Source: Cepaea nemoralis (Eukaryota; Mollusca; Gastropoda; Stylommatophora; Helicidae). From it: a stretch of 64,000 bases of DNA. The position numbers were made by a program, and so were the translations under genes. Of the stretch, positions 11,535 through 21,924 are shown piece by piece (the first letter of the stretch is position 1; every line of letters begins with the position of its first letter). The notes below the pieces were generated by a model. That model was not told where the DNA came from, did not search any database, and saw nothing but the letters and a program-made list of their open reading frames with translations. The stretch covers positions 83,501 through 147,500 of the forward strand of contig JACEFZ010011456.1 in the NCBI GenBank assembly GCA_014155875.1, written 5' to 3'.

Positions 11535-11870
11535 GGCAAGAGAATAGCTTTCATTGTACCGGGTCTTATCCCATCTGGCTCCGTCTTCAAAAGCATCACA
11601 CATAGCACGAACTCCTAGACCAGTTGCCGACCAAGGCTTAGGGCCTGGTCTGCCCTGCCATGACATTTAGTCTTTAGGTTGCATTTCCTCACACCTGGGT
11701 CAGGCTTGTACCCTCCCAATTGCACTCTTCTGCCCGAAGCTGTTGGCACAATGTGGGGTGTTGGGATTGGTGAGCGCTACCCAACATTCGGCAAAAACAG
11801 ACAGCAGGTAGTACCGTCTACTGTCATATGGTAGCTCAGTCATATCTGACCCAGTCCCGACGTTTGAGAT
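11535..11870 (-). repeat. SINE-2 fragment joined to R400 copy
   Basis: About 11535-11612 matches the SINE-2 body on the minus strand (GGGTCTTATCCCATCTGGCT). About 11613-11870 is minus-strand R400 (AGACCAGTTGCCGACCAAGG, CTTTAGGTTGCATTTCCTC, TACTGTCATATGGTAGCTCA). R400 also occurs at 20630 (plus), 24770 (minus) and 41368 (plus). Confidence 0.75.
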
Positions 11871-12069
11871 TTGTAACAAATCAGCTTAAAATCTCACATG
11901 TCTTTGAATAGAAATGTTTCAGAAGGGTATTACAAATTTACTGGATGAAAAAGTGAACAAGGGGTATTAGAAATTTACTAGATGGAAAGGTGAACAAACA
12001 GATCTGTTCAACAAGAACCGTATAATGAAAAGGATTAGTTATTAAGGCAAAAATAATGCTTAAAAACGG

Positions 12070-12275
12070 TCTGTTGCATGTCCTTTCAAGAGGTTGCAAT
12101 CAACCCCCAACATTTATTGGCTGATTACTAGGCAATTTTACGTTCAGTAGCCATTACTTTCTGAATGGCTAATGCCTCATGGCATTGAAATCAACACAAA
12201 ATGATCTGCTTCCAAGTCACCTACAGATGATATTGAACTCTCAACGCGGGATGTTGGGGAATTGTGAAATGATGA
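12070..12275 (-). repeat. CR family repeat copy
   Basis: Minus-strand copy, recognisable by TTACGTTCAGTAGCCATTAC and the ATGATCTGCTTCCAAGTC block. The terminal palindrome is degraded. Confidence 0.6.
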
Positions 12276-12444
12276 TACTATCCCCTAAGCCATCGACGCC
12301 GTCAATAACCAGGAAAATAAAATATTGTTGGTGTGTAAAAAGAATGACAGTCTAGAAAAGATCATTATGGGGTGAAGTCTCACACCAACCCTGCTTAGTT
12401 GCCTCATATTTATAGGTTATATTTATATAGGTTATAGTGGTACT

Positions 12445-12995
12445 ATTCATTGATTTATTTGGTTGTTTCGAGAAGAGAGGTTTAAAGATTGAGCACAACC
12501 CACTACTGGCAACACTGATCGTATTCCAGTACAAACCTAAGGCCTTGTCCACGTCAGATTGGAAGCACTAAACTAGAGTTTCACTCTCGTCTGAGCTTGT
12601 CAGTAGTGTATATCCCTGACTGGACCCGGAATCTAACTCCGGATCACTGGCATGTGAAGCAGGTGTGTAACCACTTGACCACACGGCTCACGTTAGACGA
12701 GACCAAATTATCACACTAAAATGTCACAACGTCACCCATCGTAGGCAATAGCTCAAGTTTTGCCAGATCGCCGAGACTGACATCCGGCAGTCAGTATGGC
12801 CCCGAACGATCAGGCCTTCTCAATCTGGCAAGACACACCAGGCGCATAAAGTCCAACTAGCAATGAAAAGATTTATTTATTTTGTTGTTTCGGGAATAGA
12901 ATTTTAAAGTTTGAGCACAACGCACTACTGGCAACGCTGACCATGTTCTGGTACGAACCTAAGGCCTTGTCCACATCAGATTGGAAGCACTATTC
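12445..12995 (-). repeat. SINE-3: one near-complete and one partial copy
   Basis: 12445-12692 (minus) has a tRNA-like head (GCCGTGTGGTCAAGTGGTTA, with a B-box-like GAGTTAGATTCC) and a body with GTCAGGGATATACACTACTG, GTGCTTCCAATCTGACGTGG and GGCCTTAGG. About 12866-12995 is a second minus-strand copy of the body only. A third, plus-strand body copy lies at 57023-57180 in CAPZB intron 1. Confidence 0.8.
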
Positions 12996-13048
12996 ATTGC
13001 TTCCCTTATAGGCCAAGGTAACATCCAGGCAATGTCAAGGGTACTCAC

Positions 13049-13133
13049 CTTTAAAATCTCCATTCACCGGTTGTGTTTCTCCTTGTGCTCCCCTCTCCCC
13101 ATTCTGGGTACAGGGTTGATGTTCTTTTACATC
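13049..13133 (-). CDS. aPKC: Probable aPKC exon: linker between C1 and kinase
   Basis: The 85 nt minus-strand exon candidate is bounded by a strong acceptor (pyrimidine-rich, ending TTTGTTTGTGCCAG) and a consensus donor (AAAG|GTGAGTAC). Only one frame is open. It encodes 28 residues starting DVKEHQPCTQNGERG and ending NGDFK, and it joins in phase 0 to the C1 exon. The hydrophilic, low-complexity composition fits the variable linker that precedes the kinase domain in aPKCs, where sequence is not conserved between phyla. The assignment rests on position, strand, phase and splice signals rather than homology. A neighbouring unrelated gene or chance cannot be excluded. Confidence 0.6.
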
Positions 13134-13255
13134 CTGGCACAAACAAATGATATTAAACAGGTGAGCAAAGAAACTCTTAGTGGAAAAATTGGTTAAGTAA
13201 CTGAAAAATTACCTCAGGCAAACAAGAAGATGAGAATCTTCATGGCACAAGAATA

Positions 13256-13411
13256 TAGGGTGTATTTTTAATGATTGTGCAGTGTTTGAAAATATTGCTG
13301 GTCCATGTTTTGTATTCACCCTCTGTAAAGTTTATGCAACACAATAGGTAAATACAAAACTTGGACCGGCAATATTTTCAAACACTGCACAGTCATTAAC
13401 AATACACCCTG
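13256..13411. mobile_element. Hairpin MITE, mariner-like ends
   Basis: A 156 bp element made almost entirely of two inverted arms of about 65 bp (AGGGTGTATTTTTAATGA.. against AGGGTGTATTGTTAATGA..) around a loop of about 25 bp. It is flanked by TA on both sides (13254-13255 and 13412-13413). AGGGTGT-type ends with a TA duplication suggest non-autonomous Tc1/mariner mobilisation. It lies just upstream of the probable linker exon on the aPKC strand. Confidence 0.8.
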
Positions 13412-13494
13412 TATATAAACAATAAGCCAATGTTTATGGTCCTTTCCTCTTCTACCCTACAGTGCAAATATACCTTGTGATTTTACATTATTTT

Positions 13495-13800
13495 GGGAGT
13501 CTCCGTGGCAAAGTGGTTAAACCACCTGCCTCATGCTCTGAAGATTGTGGGGTTGAAACCAGACTCCAGAAGGTTGTGGGGTCGAATCCAGACTATGTGA
13601 TTCAGTTCACAAATGTAATTTTAGACTATGTCATTCTGTTCACAAATGTAATTTTCTCAGAGACTTCTAGGGGAAGTTACTGGAGCTACGGAGTTTGTGC
13701 TTTGTGCAAAGCTTTCGGTAAGCCACCATGTGAAAAGAGACTGAGACACGTGGAATCAAACTCGGCGCAGTGAAGTCAATCCTTTTGCTTTAACCCCCCC
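13495..13800 (+). repeat. SINE-2 copy, near full length
   Basis: The tRNA-like head GGGAGTCTCCGTGGCAAAGT is followed by GGTTAAACC and a B-box-like GGGTCGAATCC. An internal block around 13560-13630 is duplicated. The body is CGGAGTTTGTGCTTTGTGC, ending GAAGTCAATCC. Other copies: 5085, 53855 (minus), 63245 (minus) and 63966 (minus, cut by the window end). Confidence 0.8.
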
Positions 13801-14722
13801 CCCTTATTTTATTGTATATTTTATGATGTACACTACTCTAAATTGGACAGAGGGAATAGCAGAGTCCATGGGACTCTCGAAACATGAAACCCATAAATGG
13901 GCACTCTCCAGCTGTTTATGCTTAACCTCCACACCGCAAGGTAAAAGAGGAACAAGATGAGATGAGATGAGTTTAAACCCTGATATGGCAACTGCAGCTT
14001 TTAATTGTTTTGTTGTCTGATGGGTTTACTAATCTCACTTCTTTCTTCTACTTCTACAATGCTTAGCACTACTTGTGAATTGTTTTTATATGCTAGTCAA
14101 TTATTTAAGCTTCTGTGTGACATCTACCATGAAACTAGTACAGGAAACAGGCAATTCTTTAGGCAACTCAAGTTCATACAAGAGACAAAATTGCAGATAT
14201 AGACACATTTCAAACGAACGAAAGGAGAAGAAAAAAAAGCAGTTAACAAAACAAGAAGCTTCTTTCCTGAAGTGAATTTGAATAAGAAAGTCACAAACAA
14301 TAGCTTGCATGATTTATTGCCTAGCATATTTCACTGCATCTAGTCAGGTGCATACTGCAGAATGCACAGAACGTAAAATTAAGCAATAAGATGAAACCTA
14401 TAACAGTTGAAAATTACCATGGTAGAAAATAAAAATTACTGTGGGAATATGTGTGTGTATATTTCAGCTTGAAGGATTTATCTCATTGCTTTAGTTTATG
14501 TTGTGTGATTTCTGAAGTATGCACCTGACGAGATGCAGTCAAATATGCCAAGCAATAAATTGTTTGTGTCTTTGTTATTCACAAACTCCTTTACTATTTA
14601 GTAAATTTGTTTTACAATCTCTGCAACAGGACTCTTCATTCTCCGCTGGTAGATGTGCTATATGAATGTAAGAGGAATAGAATGTTTAACTACATCATTG
14701 ATAAATACAATCAAAGATGGAG
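13801..14722. other. RH-2 LINE 3' end, otherwise no gene
   Basis: About 14130-14240 (plus) matches the 3' end of the RH-2 LINE (TTCATACAAGAGACAAAATT, ATAGACACATTTCAAACGAA), as also seen at 53340-53400 and, reversed, 19345 and 54125. The remainder is AT-rich with nothing supported. Confidence 0.6.
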
Positions 14723-14950
14723 GCCAGCATGCTCAAATGAATAAGAACGCTCACTCTGAATTTCTTGGCTTTTATGGTGAGTTAGTGGATTCAACAGTAC
14801 ACCTTCAGTTGAACTAAAACGTTGACTTCGTGTCCTTAATTTGGGCACATAAATTACAAGTACTTTAGAAGCTGAAGTTGATGGCTAGGGACCGTGGTAA
14901 TAGGAAAAGCTGGCCCACACACAAAAATCAGTCATTTAAAGTGAGCCAAC
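14723..14950 (+). repeat. SINE-1 copy
   Basis: Diverged copy: GCATGCTCAAATGAATAAG, GTTGACTTCGTGTCCTTAAT and GTGGTAATAGGAAAAGCTGG. The 3' end is shortened. Confidence 0.75.
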
Positions 14951-15149
14951 AAACAAACAAACCATAGATACATAGCATATATAAGTGTATAAAAATATGC
15001 ATGCCAACAATTTCTCATATCTAAAACAGAAGAATACCAAATAAGTGGCAACAATAAACACATGATGTACCAAGTAACTCACCGTAAGTTGCTTAGCTAG
15101 CCCTTATACAATTTTATTTATTCTCTCAGTTATTTTTATCTGTTGAGCT

Positions 15150-15660
15150 GCGCTTTCAATATTCTGTTCTACTCATTGCTTCTGATGTTCTGCTCTAGTT
15201 GTTACTACCAATGTTTTATTCTATTTGTTACTGCCAATGCTTTGTTTTCATGGCTACTTCTTATGGTATATTCTGGCAGTTATCAATGTTCTATTCTAGT
15301 TGTTACTATGAACACTCTGTATTAGTTGTTAGTTTCAATGTTCTGTTCTAGTCGTTACTTTCAATTTTCTGTTCTAGCTGTTACTTTCAATTTTCCATTC
15401 ATGTTGTTTCTTTCAGTATTCTTGTCCAGTTATTTTCATTATTTTGTTCTAGTTACTATCAATAATTTACTCTCTCGGACAATTATTAATTTTACCTATT
15501 GTAGATATTTTCAATGTATGTTCTAAGTGTTTTACTATAAATGTTCTGTTCTACTTACTATAACTCATTTAGTCCCACACTATTATTAATTGCACCCACT
15601 CTATCTTAGTTGTTACTTCCAATATTCTATTCTACTTGCTTCTTTATCCCCTTCAATTCC
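15150..15660. repeat. Highly degenerate minisatellite
   Basis: Recurring TTCTAGTTGTTAC and CAATGTTCTGTTCTA phrases spaced by about 29-31 bp, heavily mutated. The open frames on the plus strand are repeat artefacts. Confidence 0.65.
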
Positions 15661-15788
15661 AGACATCTGTTAATTCTGACACTTTAGAAGCACAATATTC
15701 TCCTCCCATGGATGACAGAAGGAGGTTTCTCAACTCAGTGCACAAATTCTGTATCACTGGCAAGGATCCCAATATGTGTAATAGAATC

Positions 15789-15846
15789 ACACACACACAC
15801 ACACACACGCACGCATGCACACACACACGCACACACCACACACAAA
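15789..15846. repeat. (CA)n microsatellite
   Basis: CA dinucleotide array with a few GC interruptions, immediately before the RH-1 fragment. Confidence 0.9.
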
Positions 15847-16170
15847 TAGAGAGCATCTATTGGATTTTTCCCCCCAGGACATGCTGGTGTGGTGGGAAAC
15901 GAGCAGGCGGACAGATTGGCTGGGTCTGCACCTCTTGGTGGGGGACTGGTGTGTGATACTCCACTGAGAGATGAAAGACAGGTTAAGGACATATGCTGCA
16001 CTGGGAGATGAAAGACAGATTAAGGACAAATGCTCCATTTGGAGATGAAAGGGAGATTAAGGACATGTGCTCCACTGGGAGATGAAAGGGAGATTAAGGA
16101 CATGTGCTCCACTGGGAGATGAAAGGGAGATTAAGGACATATGCTCCACTGGGAGATGAAAGGCAGGTTA
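15847..16170 (+). mobile_element. RH-1 RNase H fragment running into a 37 bp minisatellite
   Basis: The plus-strand reading gives ESIYWIFPPGHAGVVGNEQ, ADRLAGSAPLGGGL, then a TPLRDERQVKDI block. The GHAGVVGNEQADRLAG motif is the RNase H region with the conserved final Asp. From 15957 the TPLRDERQVKD segment is amplified as about six 37 bp units (CCACTGGGAGATGAAAGG with AGATTAAGGACATGTGCT), so the minisatellite begins inside LINE coding sequence. Confidence 0.75.
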
Positions 16171-16267
16171 AGAAGAAAACAGACCTACTGAGGTCTCAAT
16201 ATCTATGGAAATAACCCTCTGATTCTCTGAGCACAGAAAATCCTCTTAATAAAATTCCAATTCATAT

Positions 16268-16470
16268 GGACCTTTCTTTTTTTTTTCTCTCCTTTCCTTT
16301 CCTCTTTCTTTTCTTCCCTCCCACCCTTCCCTTCTTTTTTCCCCTCCATTCCTTTACTTTTTTCTTCCTTTCCTCCCTCCTTTTCTTTCTGCCTTTCTTC
16401 CGTTCATCCATCCATCCATCCCTCCCTCTTTCTTTCTTTTCTTTCTTTCTTTCTTTCTTTCTTCAGGAAA
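16268..16470. repeat. Polypyrimidine tract, (CTTT)n
   Basis: About 200 bp almost entirely C/T on the plus strand, ending in (CTTT)n eight bases before the aPKC C1 exon. In the aPKC transcript it is a purine tract (GAAA)n just downstream of the exon's donor site. Confidence 0.9.
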
Positions 16471-16477
16471 CATCTAC

Positions 16478-16609
16478 CTCCAGTGTTCCGCATTGCTTTT
16501 TATAAAGCTTATGACAGCGTTTGTGTACCGTCACTCTGCAGTTTGTACACTTGTACCCCTGGCGACCCAGACCCCAGATCCTGTCCTGGCAAAATGCACA
16601 TGCAGCTTT
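16478..16609 (-). CDS. aPKC: aPKC exon: C1 domain zinc finger
   Basis: The 132 nt minus-strand exon encodes 44 residues in phase 0. It starts [17 protein letters not shown], continues [17 protein letters not shown] and ends KKQCGTLE. It supplies the CxxC, CxxC, HxxC and final Cys zinc ligands of the single atypical C1 domain. The first ligand, His of [10 protein letters not shown], is in the preceding exon. The acceptor is strong (TTTCCTATTTTAG|AAAGC). The donor GAG|GTAGAT is weaker than consensus. In aPKCs this C1 domain does not bind diacylglycerol but helps autoinhibition (family knowledge). The match to animal PKC iota/zeta is unmistakable around [13 protein letters not shown]. Confidence 0.95.
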
Positions 16610-16619
16610 CTAAAATAGG

Positions 16620-17130
16620 AAAACAGAAAAATCACATCACTAGCACACTCATAAGTGAGGCTAACCTAACAGCAAGCCAAACATTCAGGTATGCTAAATA
16701 TACCATTTCTGATTCTAATTTAGCATCATGTTTCCTTTACAGAATCTTAAATAAAAAGATACCATGTTGAGGAAACTATATATGTGTGATGCATAATGCT
16801 TATTAGTGTTAAGTGTATGATTTTACAATATATGTTAGTATTCACTTTGTGCTCAGTGGGGTCTGTAATGTCCATTGCTGTTCAGTATGGGGGTTCTGTT
16901 ATGACCATCTGTGTTCACTGTGTGATCATTAGGGTTTATAATGTTTAGAATGGTCTAAAAAGTACTTGAGGTTGTGTATTAAATTGTGAAATACATGCCA
17001 TTAAAAATAAGGCAAAACTAACAGAATATGAAATAAATACACCAGTGATAAACACATGATTACTCCATTTACATTCAGCATCAAACAAACATGGCATGAC
17101 TTGACAGTAAAGCAACAACATGTGCTGTAT
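16620..17130. other. No gene seen (aPKC intron)
   Basis: AT-rich unique-looking sequence upstream of the C1 exon on the gene strand. No splice-flanked reading frame could be supported. Confidence 0.5.
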
Positions 17131-17133
17131 ACC

Positions 17134-17300
17134 TGATGATGAGGAGAAGGAGGAGGAGGAGGAGAAGGAGGAGGAGGAGGAGGGGGAGGAGAAGGAGGTG
17201 GTGGTGGTGCTGGTGGTGGTAGTAGTGGTGGTACTGGTGGTGGTGCTGGTGCTGGTGGTGGTGCTGGTGCTGGTGGTGGTGGTGGTGGAGATGGTGGTGA
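17134..17300. repeat. (GGA)n and (GGT)n trinucleotide tract
   Basis: An AGGAGG array followed by GGTGGT/GCTGGT units. Apparent poly-Pro (minus) and poly-Glu/poly-Val (plus) frames are artefacts. Confidence 0.9.
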
Positions 17301-17904
17301 TAACAATTTCATTGAAATGTTATTTATAACTTACTCTTCATTTCACTGTAACTAAACAGGCCAGATTTTTAATACAGATTAATTAATGGAAAAGATGATA
17401 AAAAGGGGTAAAGTAGATATTAGACTCACTGGTGATTTGTGTAGACATAAGAGGGTTGATATGCTAGCTTTGAAAATGTCTATCATTAGGACACTGTATG
17501 TTAGCCAACTGGAGTAACCTCTTCCTTACAAAATGGTATATTTAGAATTCTGTCATTTCTATATCTTCAATATTCACGTCACAGACACAATTTCACTTAC
17601 TTGCACGAACAAGATGTTGGCATTTAGTGATACTTATCTATGATAAAATACAGTGCACTTTACTTACAGCAAGTGAAAGTTTCTCAAATATTACCACAGA
17701 GAGAAAAATTGTGTAACATTAAGTTAACATGTAAGTAAATGACAAAAACAGCTCATAAAGAGAAGCAGATAATGCTGACATTGAAAACGTAACAAATTAA
17801 AGAAAAGATTAATCTTTCACACATGCAACTAGTACTAGTCAATATACTCCCTTGTCTGAAACCCATAGGGCGAACATAGTGGTGGAAGGCCTGGAAACAT
17901 ATGG
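17301..17904. other. No gene seen
   Basis: AT-rich intronic-type sequence with no recognisable exon or repeat end. Confidence 0.45.
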
Positions 17905-18082
17905 GGAGGAGAAATGGAAACAGGGATAAATGGTATGGGGAGGACATGGGGAGGAGAAATGGAAACAGGGATGTATGGTATGGGAAGGACATGGGGAGGG
18001 TTGCAGGAGATGGCAAAAGATGGAAAGGCTTGGGCAAAAGGTGGGAAGGCTTGGGCAAAAGATGAGAAGGCTTGGGCAAAAG
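17905..18082. repeat. Two short minisatellites abutting a LINE breakpoint
   Basis: A block of about 48 bp built on GGAGGAGAAATGGAAACAGG is present twice. It is followed by three to four 24 bp units of AAGGCTTGGGCAAAAG. The array stops exactly where RT-A coding sequence starts. Confidence 0.8.
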
Positions 18083-18445
18083 GTGGCTGTAGAAATGTGG
18101 TTTCTGAGGAAAATACAAAGAATACCATGGACAGCCAGAAAGACCAATGAACAGGTCCTTCAAGAAACAAATGAAGATCGTAAACTGATTAGAGACATTA
18201 GACGCAGACAGTCAACATTTTTTGGGCATGTTATGAGAAGAAATGGATTGGAGAACTTGGTGACAACTGGCAAGATCGAAGGGAACAGACCAAGAGGAAG
18301 ACCTAGAAGCAAATACCTGGATGGCTTGGCCACATGGCATGGTCGAGACAGGAACACGGAGCTGATCCGCGACTCTGGTGATCGAGTGAAATGGCAGAAC
18401 ATGACCGCCCACGCTTACCGGCATGGCACATGATGGATGGATGGA
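18083..18445 (+). mobile_element. RT-A LINE 3' fragment
   Basis: Open through the end of ORF2: AVEMWFLRKIQRIPWTARK, QVLQETNEDRKLIRDIRR, FFGHVMRRNGLENLVTTGK, RPRGRPRSKYLDGLATW and TAHAYRHGT, then stop. It is collinear with the C-terminal 117 residues of the 37124-38566 copy. The RT catalytic part is missing. Confidence 0.9.
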
Positions 18446-18454
18446 TTCTATCAC

Positions 18455-18940
18455 ATGAAGAACATTTTGTGCAACAAGTCTTTGTCATTGGAAGTCAGAA
18501 AAATAATGTTACACAGAATCAGTTTTAACATGTGGCTGCAATTCCTGGACAATTAGTAAACAGATGGAAAATCCCTAGAAGCCTTGGAGATGTGGTTTTA
18601 TAGAAGAATGCTGAAAATTCATTGGACAGCGAAAATGAGCAATCTGGATATTTTGAGGGAGGCAAAGTTGCAAAGACAGCTTATCACAAACATCAGAAAG
18701 AGGCAGTCAAAATTTTGTGGCCACATTATGAAAAGACCAAAACTGGAATATATTGTGACAACCGGAAAGATTTGTGAAAAAGAAGATAGAGGAAGACAGC
18801 AAGAGAAAATTATTGGCAGTCTTTGTCATGGCATGGACGGGAGTCAACACATGAATAGATCCATGCCATCAGAGATTGCAATTTGTGGGGAAGCATGATC
18901 GCCCATGCCAGCAGGCAAGGCACTTGGTGATGATATTACT
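18455..18940 (+). mobile_element. RT-C LINE 3' fragment
   Basis: Reading with frame breaks gives the order EMWFYRRMLKIHWTAKMSN, RQLITNIRKRQSKFCGHIM, LEYIVTTGKI, then remnants of HASRQGT. It belongs to the same family as 40609-41215. It begins right after the RT-A copy ends, so the two insertions are head to tail. Confidence 0.8.
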
Positions 18941-19344
18941 GGAAAGTTTCAAAACCATGAACTACACTCCATTGCAATATGAGTTAAACATCTCTAGGTT
19001 CGCACTATAAACTAATCTAGATGAATATTCATTTACATATGCAGAGGACAAATCACAACTACATACATAAGTATTTACTCTCAAACAACCATGTACATCT
19101 GAAATATGTATATCCAAATTTAACATATTTTCACATGCAAATCACAGCAGCCAATACAAAACTCTACTGCTAATTTTATGAAAACTTGGTGGCACACAAA
19201 CATGCATAATTACAGCTATAGTACTTCTAATTCACGTAATATTTTTATAACCCCTTTCTGCTAGTAATTATATTAGCTGAAATGTAATAATATACAGGAA
19301 TGTTACTACATGAGTGTCTGCAGCAGGAGATAACAGTATGAAAT
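18941..19344. other. No gene seen
   Basis: AT-rich sequence without supported features. Confidence 0.45.
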
Positions 19345-19600
19345 AATCTTCTTCTTTCGTTTGCTTGAAATTTGTCTATGACTGCAATGTTGTCTCTTGA
19401 ATTAAATTAACTGACTTTTTTAGTTCCAGAGTTTTACTCCCATTGTAATTTCTCTAGGCCAGAAGATTTGCCTAGATATGTCATATTTTGGACAGTCTTG
19501 GGTTATGTGATCGGCCATCTGCAGTGCCAATCCACATATGCACATGGCTGATTCATCAATCTTGAATTTTATATATATATGTGGTTGCATAATCTATTAT
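19345..19600 (-). mobile_element. RH-2 LINE C-terminal fragment
   Basis: Minus-strand reading: IDESAMCICGLALQMADHI, TQDCPKYDISRQIFWPRE, then KLWN and a stop. The Cys-x-Cys-Gly, His and Asp-Cys-Pro arrangement is the post-RNase-H zinc knuckle-like end found in jockey-type LINEs. The same end is split by an insertion at 51680-53400. Confidence 0.75.
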
Positions 19601-19737
19601 GTCCTTTTCTGAGATGCAGAATAATGATTTGTTCTGGCCTGTTCATTAGGTGGTAGTCGTGTCGAAATAAAATATGAAATAAACATGGTAGGTGGAGATC
19701 CTATGGGAGAAACAGTGAATACAAACTCTCAATACTT

Positions 19738-19880
19738 CTTCTTCTTCTGCTGCGTTCATCCGGACTTTTTTCCGGACGTGATTGCGTTGTGCCTGTTTAC
19801 AGCAGAGCTGCGTTCTTGCGCCGTTAGGCCGACACATCCGACTCCTGCGGGCATTTGTTGACCGGATTAACTTTCCCAGA
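19738..19880 (-). repeat. R150 copy
   Basis: Minus-strand copy with a TTCTTCTTCTTCTGC tail, TGCCTGTTTACAGCAGAGC and GTTAGGCCGACACATCCGAC. Confidence 0.85.
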
Positions 19881-19959
19881 AACTCTCAATACCAATATAT
19901 GAGAGGTCAAGTGTGTAGAGTCTGTATTCATTGTCTGTATACAGAATGTAAATCGACCA

Positions 19960-20629
19960 TGTCTTTCAATTTCATACTTATAGTCATGGGTTTGAATCCC
20001 TATTGAGACAACTTTTTAAAAATGAACCTCAGCTCCCCGGTTGATCCAGACCAATATTTGCACCAGGAAATATTCTGGGAAGTAAAGGCAGCCACTTTGA
20101 TATTGACCATGTTACTCATTGAGTGCCATCTATCTATAAAAATGGGGACAGGGGGGGTAATCACCATTTAACTATTATCATATCCTGAGATTCTGCCAAC
20201 ACGATTAGTGACAACTCACCCATTTCTTTCATCTAGGACATAGCTACCTTCAGGGCACTCACTGTTTCAAAACATATGTCTGCATTAGGTCCCTGAGTAT
20301 CACTGTTATTTCAAAAGTTTGCACTGGTCCAAAGCCATGCCTACCTCATTCATAAACACATCTCCGATATATTTTCTTCTGTGCTCTGTGCCATTGAAGC
20401 ATATGTCTCTATTATATTAATATCCAGAGGTGTGCTATGTAGTTTCACTAACAGCACTCTATCTCAGATTCTTGAACTGTTTTTGCACTAAGTTGATCCA
20501 AAATTATGCCAACTCTTCTTGAGTAATCCTTTGGTCTGGAGTAATTCTGAAAAGTATGTTTCTCCCACAACCGGCAATCACATTAATACCTAATATATTG
20601 ACATTCATTCTATCTGCATGTAAGGTCTT
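19960..20629 (+). repeat. SINE-4-like fragment, then unassigned sequence
   Basis: About 19980-20110 has a B-box-like GGGTTTGAATCCC and a GGAAATATTCTGGGAAGTAA body. It resembles the copy at 62033-62220, which has the intact head GGCCTCCCTGGCATAGTGG. From 20120 to 20629 I see no gene or repeat end. Confidence 0.5.
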
Positions 20630-21090
20630 AGATATGACTGAGCTACCGTATGACAGTAGACGGCACTACCTGCTTTCTGTTAGTGCCGAATGTTGGGTGG
20701 CACTCACCAAACCTGACATCCCACCTTGTGCCAATAGCTTTGGGCGGTGGAGTACAATTGGGCGTGTGCAAGACTTACCCAAGCACGAGGAAATGCAACC
20801 TAAAGACTAAATATCACGGCAGAGCAGACCAGGCCTAAGCCTTGGTAGGCAACTGGTCTAGGATGGAAACTCCGAAAGGGCGACAGAGTATTGCTTTGTT
20901 GATCCAGCAGCTTTTGCAGCTTGTCTTGTTCCAGATGTATTGGTGTTACCTTTCCTCTGGAGTAAACTAGGCAGGCTGAGAGAGAGATCATGCTACAGAG
21001 GCAACACATGGTCTCTAAATACAACCCAGGCTTTGTGCTATGGAGAGGTATAACTCCATTTTACAAACTATCGTCTGTCAAGACGGCAGG
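20630..21090 (+). repeat. R400 copy, long
   Basis: Plus-strand R400: TGAGCTACCGTATGACAGTA, TGCCGAATGTTGGG, AGGAAATGCAACCTAAAGAC and TTGGTGTTACCTTTCCTCTG, then a GAGGTATAACTCCA block and CTATCGTCTGTCAAGACGGC. Collinear with 41368-41890. No coding potential is recognised. Confidence 0.85.
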
Positions 21091-21319
21091 TGTCATTCTA
21101 TCCATTGTATTCTTGATGTTTTCCAGCTTTTCATTTTGAATCAGTGCTCTGACATTTCATGTACCAATGTGTAAGCTATTTTAACGCTTAATTTGTCTAC
21201 AGTAGCATATGACAATTGGGTATCACCTTGAGCACATGAGGCTCCTACCAGATGAGATGATTCCACTGGAACCCTCATTAACATGCTTAATTAGATCCAA
21301 TTTGTTCAGCATTTCTTTT

Positions 21320-21560
21320 TAAAAGTTAGTTGCATATCCTTTACAGGACATCACAGTCAACGCCATTATTTTTTGGCTGTTTGTGATTTCTTGGTAAGTT
21401 TACGTTCAGTAGTTTGCCACTACTTTCTGAATGACTGGGACTCATACCTTTGTATGGAAACCGACGCAAAAGCAGTCTGCTTCCAAATCGCCCGCAGCTG
21501 TGTTTTGACCGCGGTATGCAGGATTACAAATTGCATTCGTAACCCCTTCGCCACAGAGCA
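21320..21560 (-). repeat. CR family repeat copy, well preserved
   Basis: The minus-strand copy begins with the palindrome region (GCATATCCTTTACAGGACAT) and contains AAGTTTACGTTCAGTAGTTT. It then runs into TCGCCCGCAGCTGTGTTTTG, which corresponds to the 5' segment of the copy at 1-250. Confidence 0.8.
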
Positions 21561-21827
21561 GGCAATTTGCTTAGCATTTTTTAAGGGATCAATAAAAGGT
21601 TAGTTTCCCCTTACCTTCCAATGATTTGACACCAATAGCTTTTGTCTAAAACAACCGACCCTGCAAGCAGCTCGATATATAAATATGTATGCTTACTGCA
21701 GCAGTATAAATATAGCAACACATTTTCTAACGGAAATAGGGCACTCCTGACATTCACAAAGAAAACAAGAACAGATATTTCAATTTAAATAATGAAGTTA
21801 GAATAAATAAACAGAAGTAAGGGTTAC

Positions 21828-21913
21828 CCTTGAAAATCTCTTGGCTTGGAAAAGATGCCCATTGACTCTATATAATTTCCTCCACCTCCGAGCCCCTCTC
21901 CGATACATATTTC
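21828..21913 (-). CDS. aPKC: aPKC exon: pseudosubstrate and start of C1
   Basis: The 86 nt minus-strand exon (phase 1 in, phase 0 out) completes an Arg codon and encodes [20 protein letters not shown] and then [18 protein letters not shown] is the aPKC pseudosubstrate, with Ala at the phospho-acceptor position, which occupies the kinase active site in the inhibited enzyme. The His of NGH is the first C1 zinc ligand. The acceptor is TTTCTATTTCTAACCAG. The donor is AGG|GTAACC. Vertebrate enzymes have LYCANGH where this has LYRVNGH; the pseudosubstrate core is identical. Confidence 0.97.
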
Positions 21914-21924
21914 CTGGTTAGAAA

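Noticed and set aside
17001..17329. Poly-Pro and poly-Glu/poly-Val frames
   Set aside because: They come from (GGA)n and (GGT)n trinucleotide repeats.
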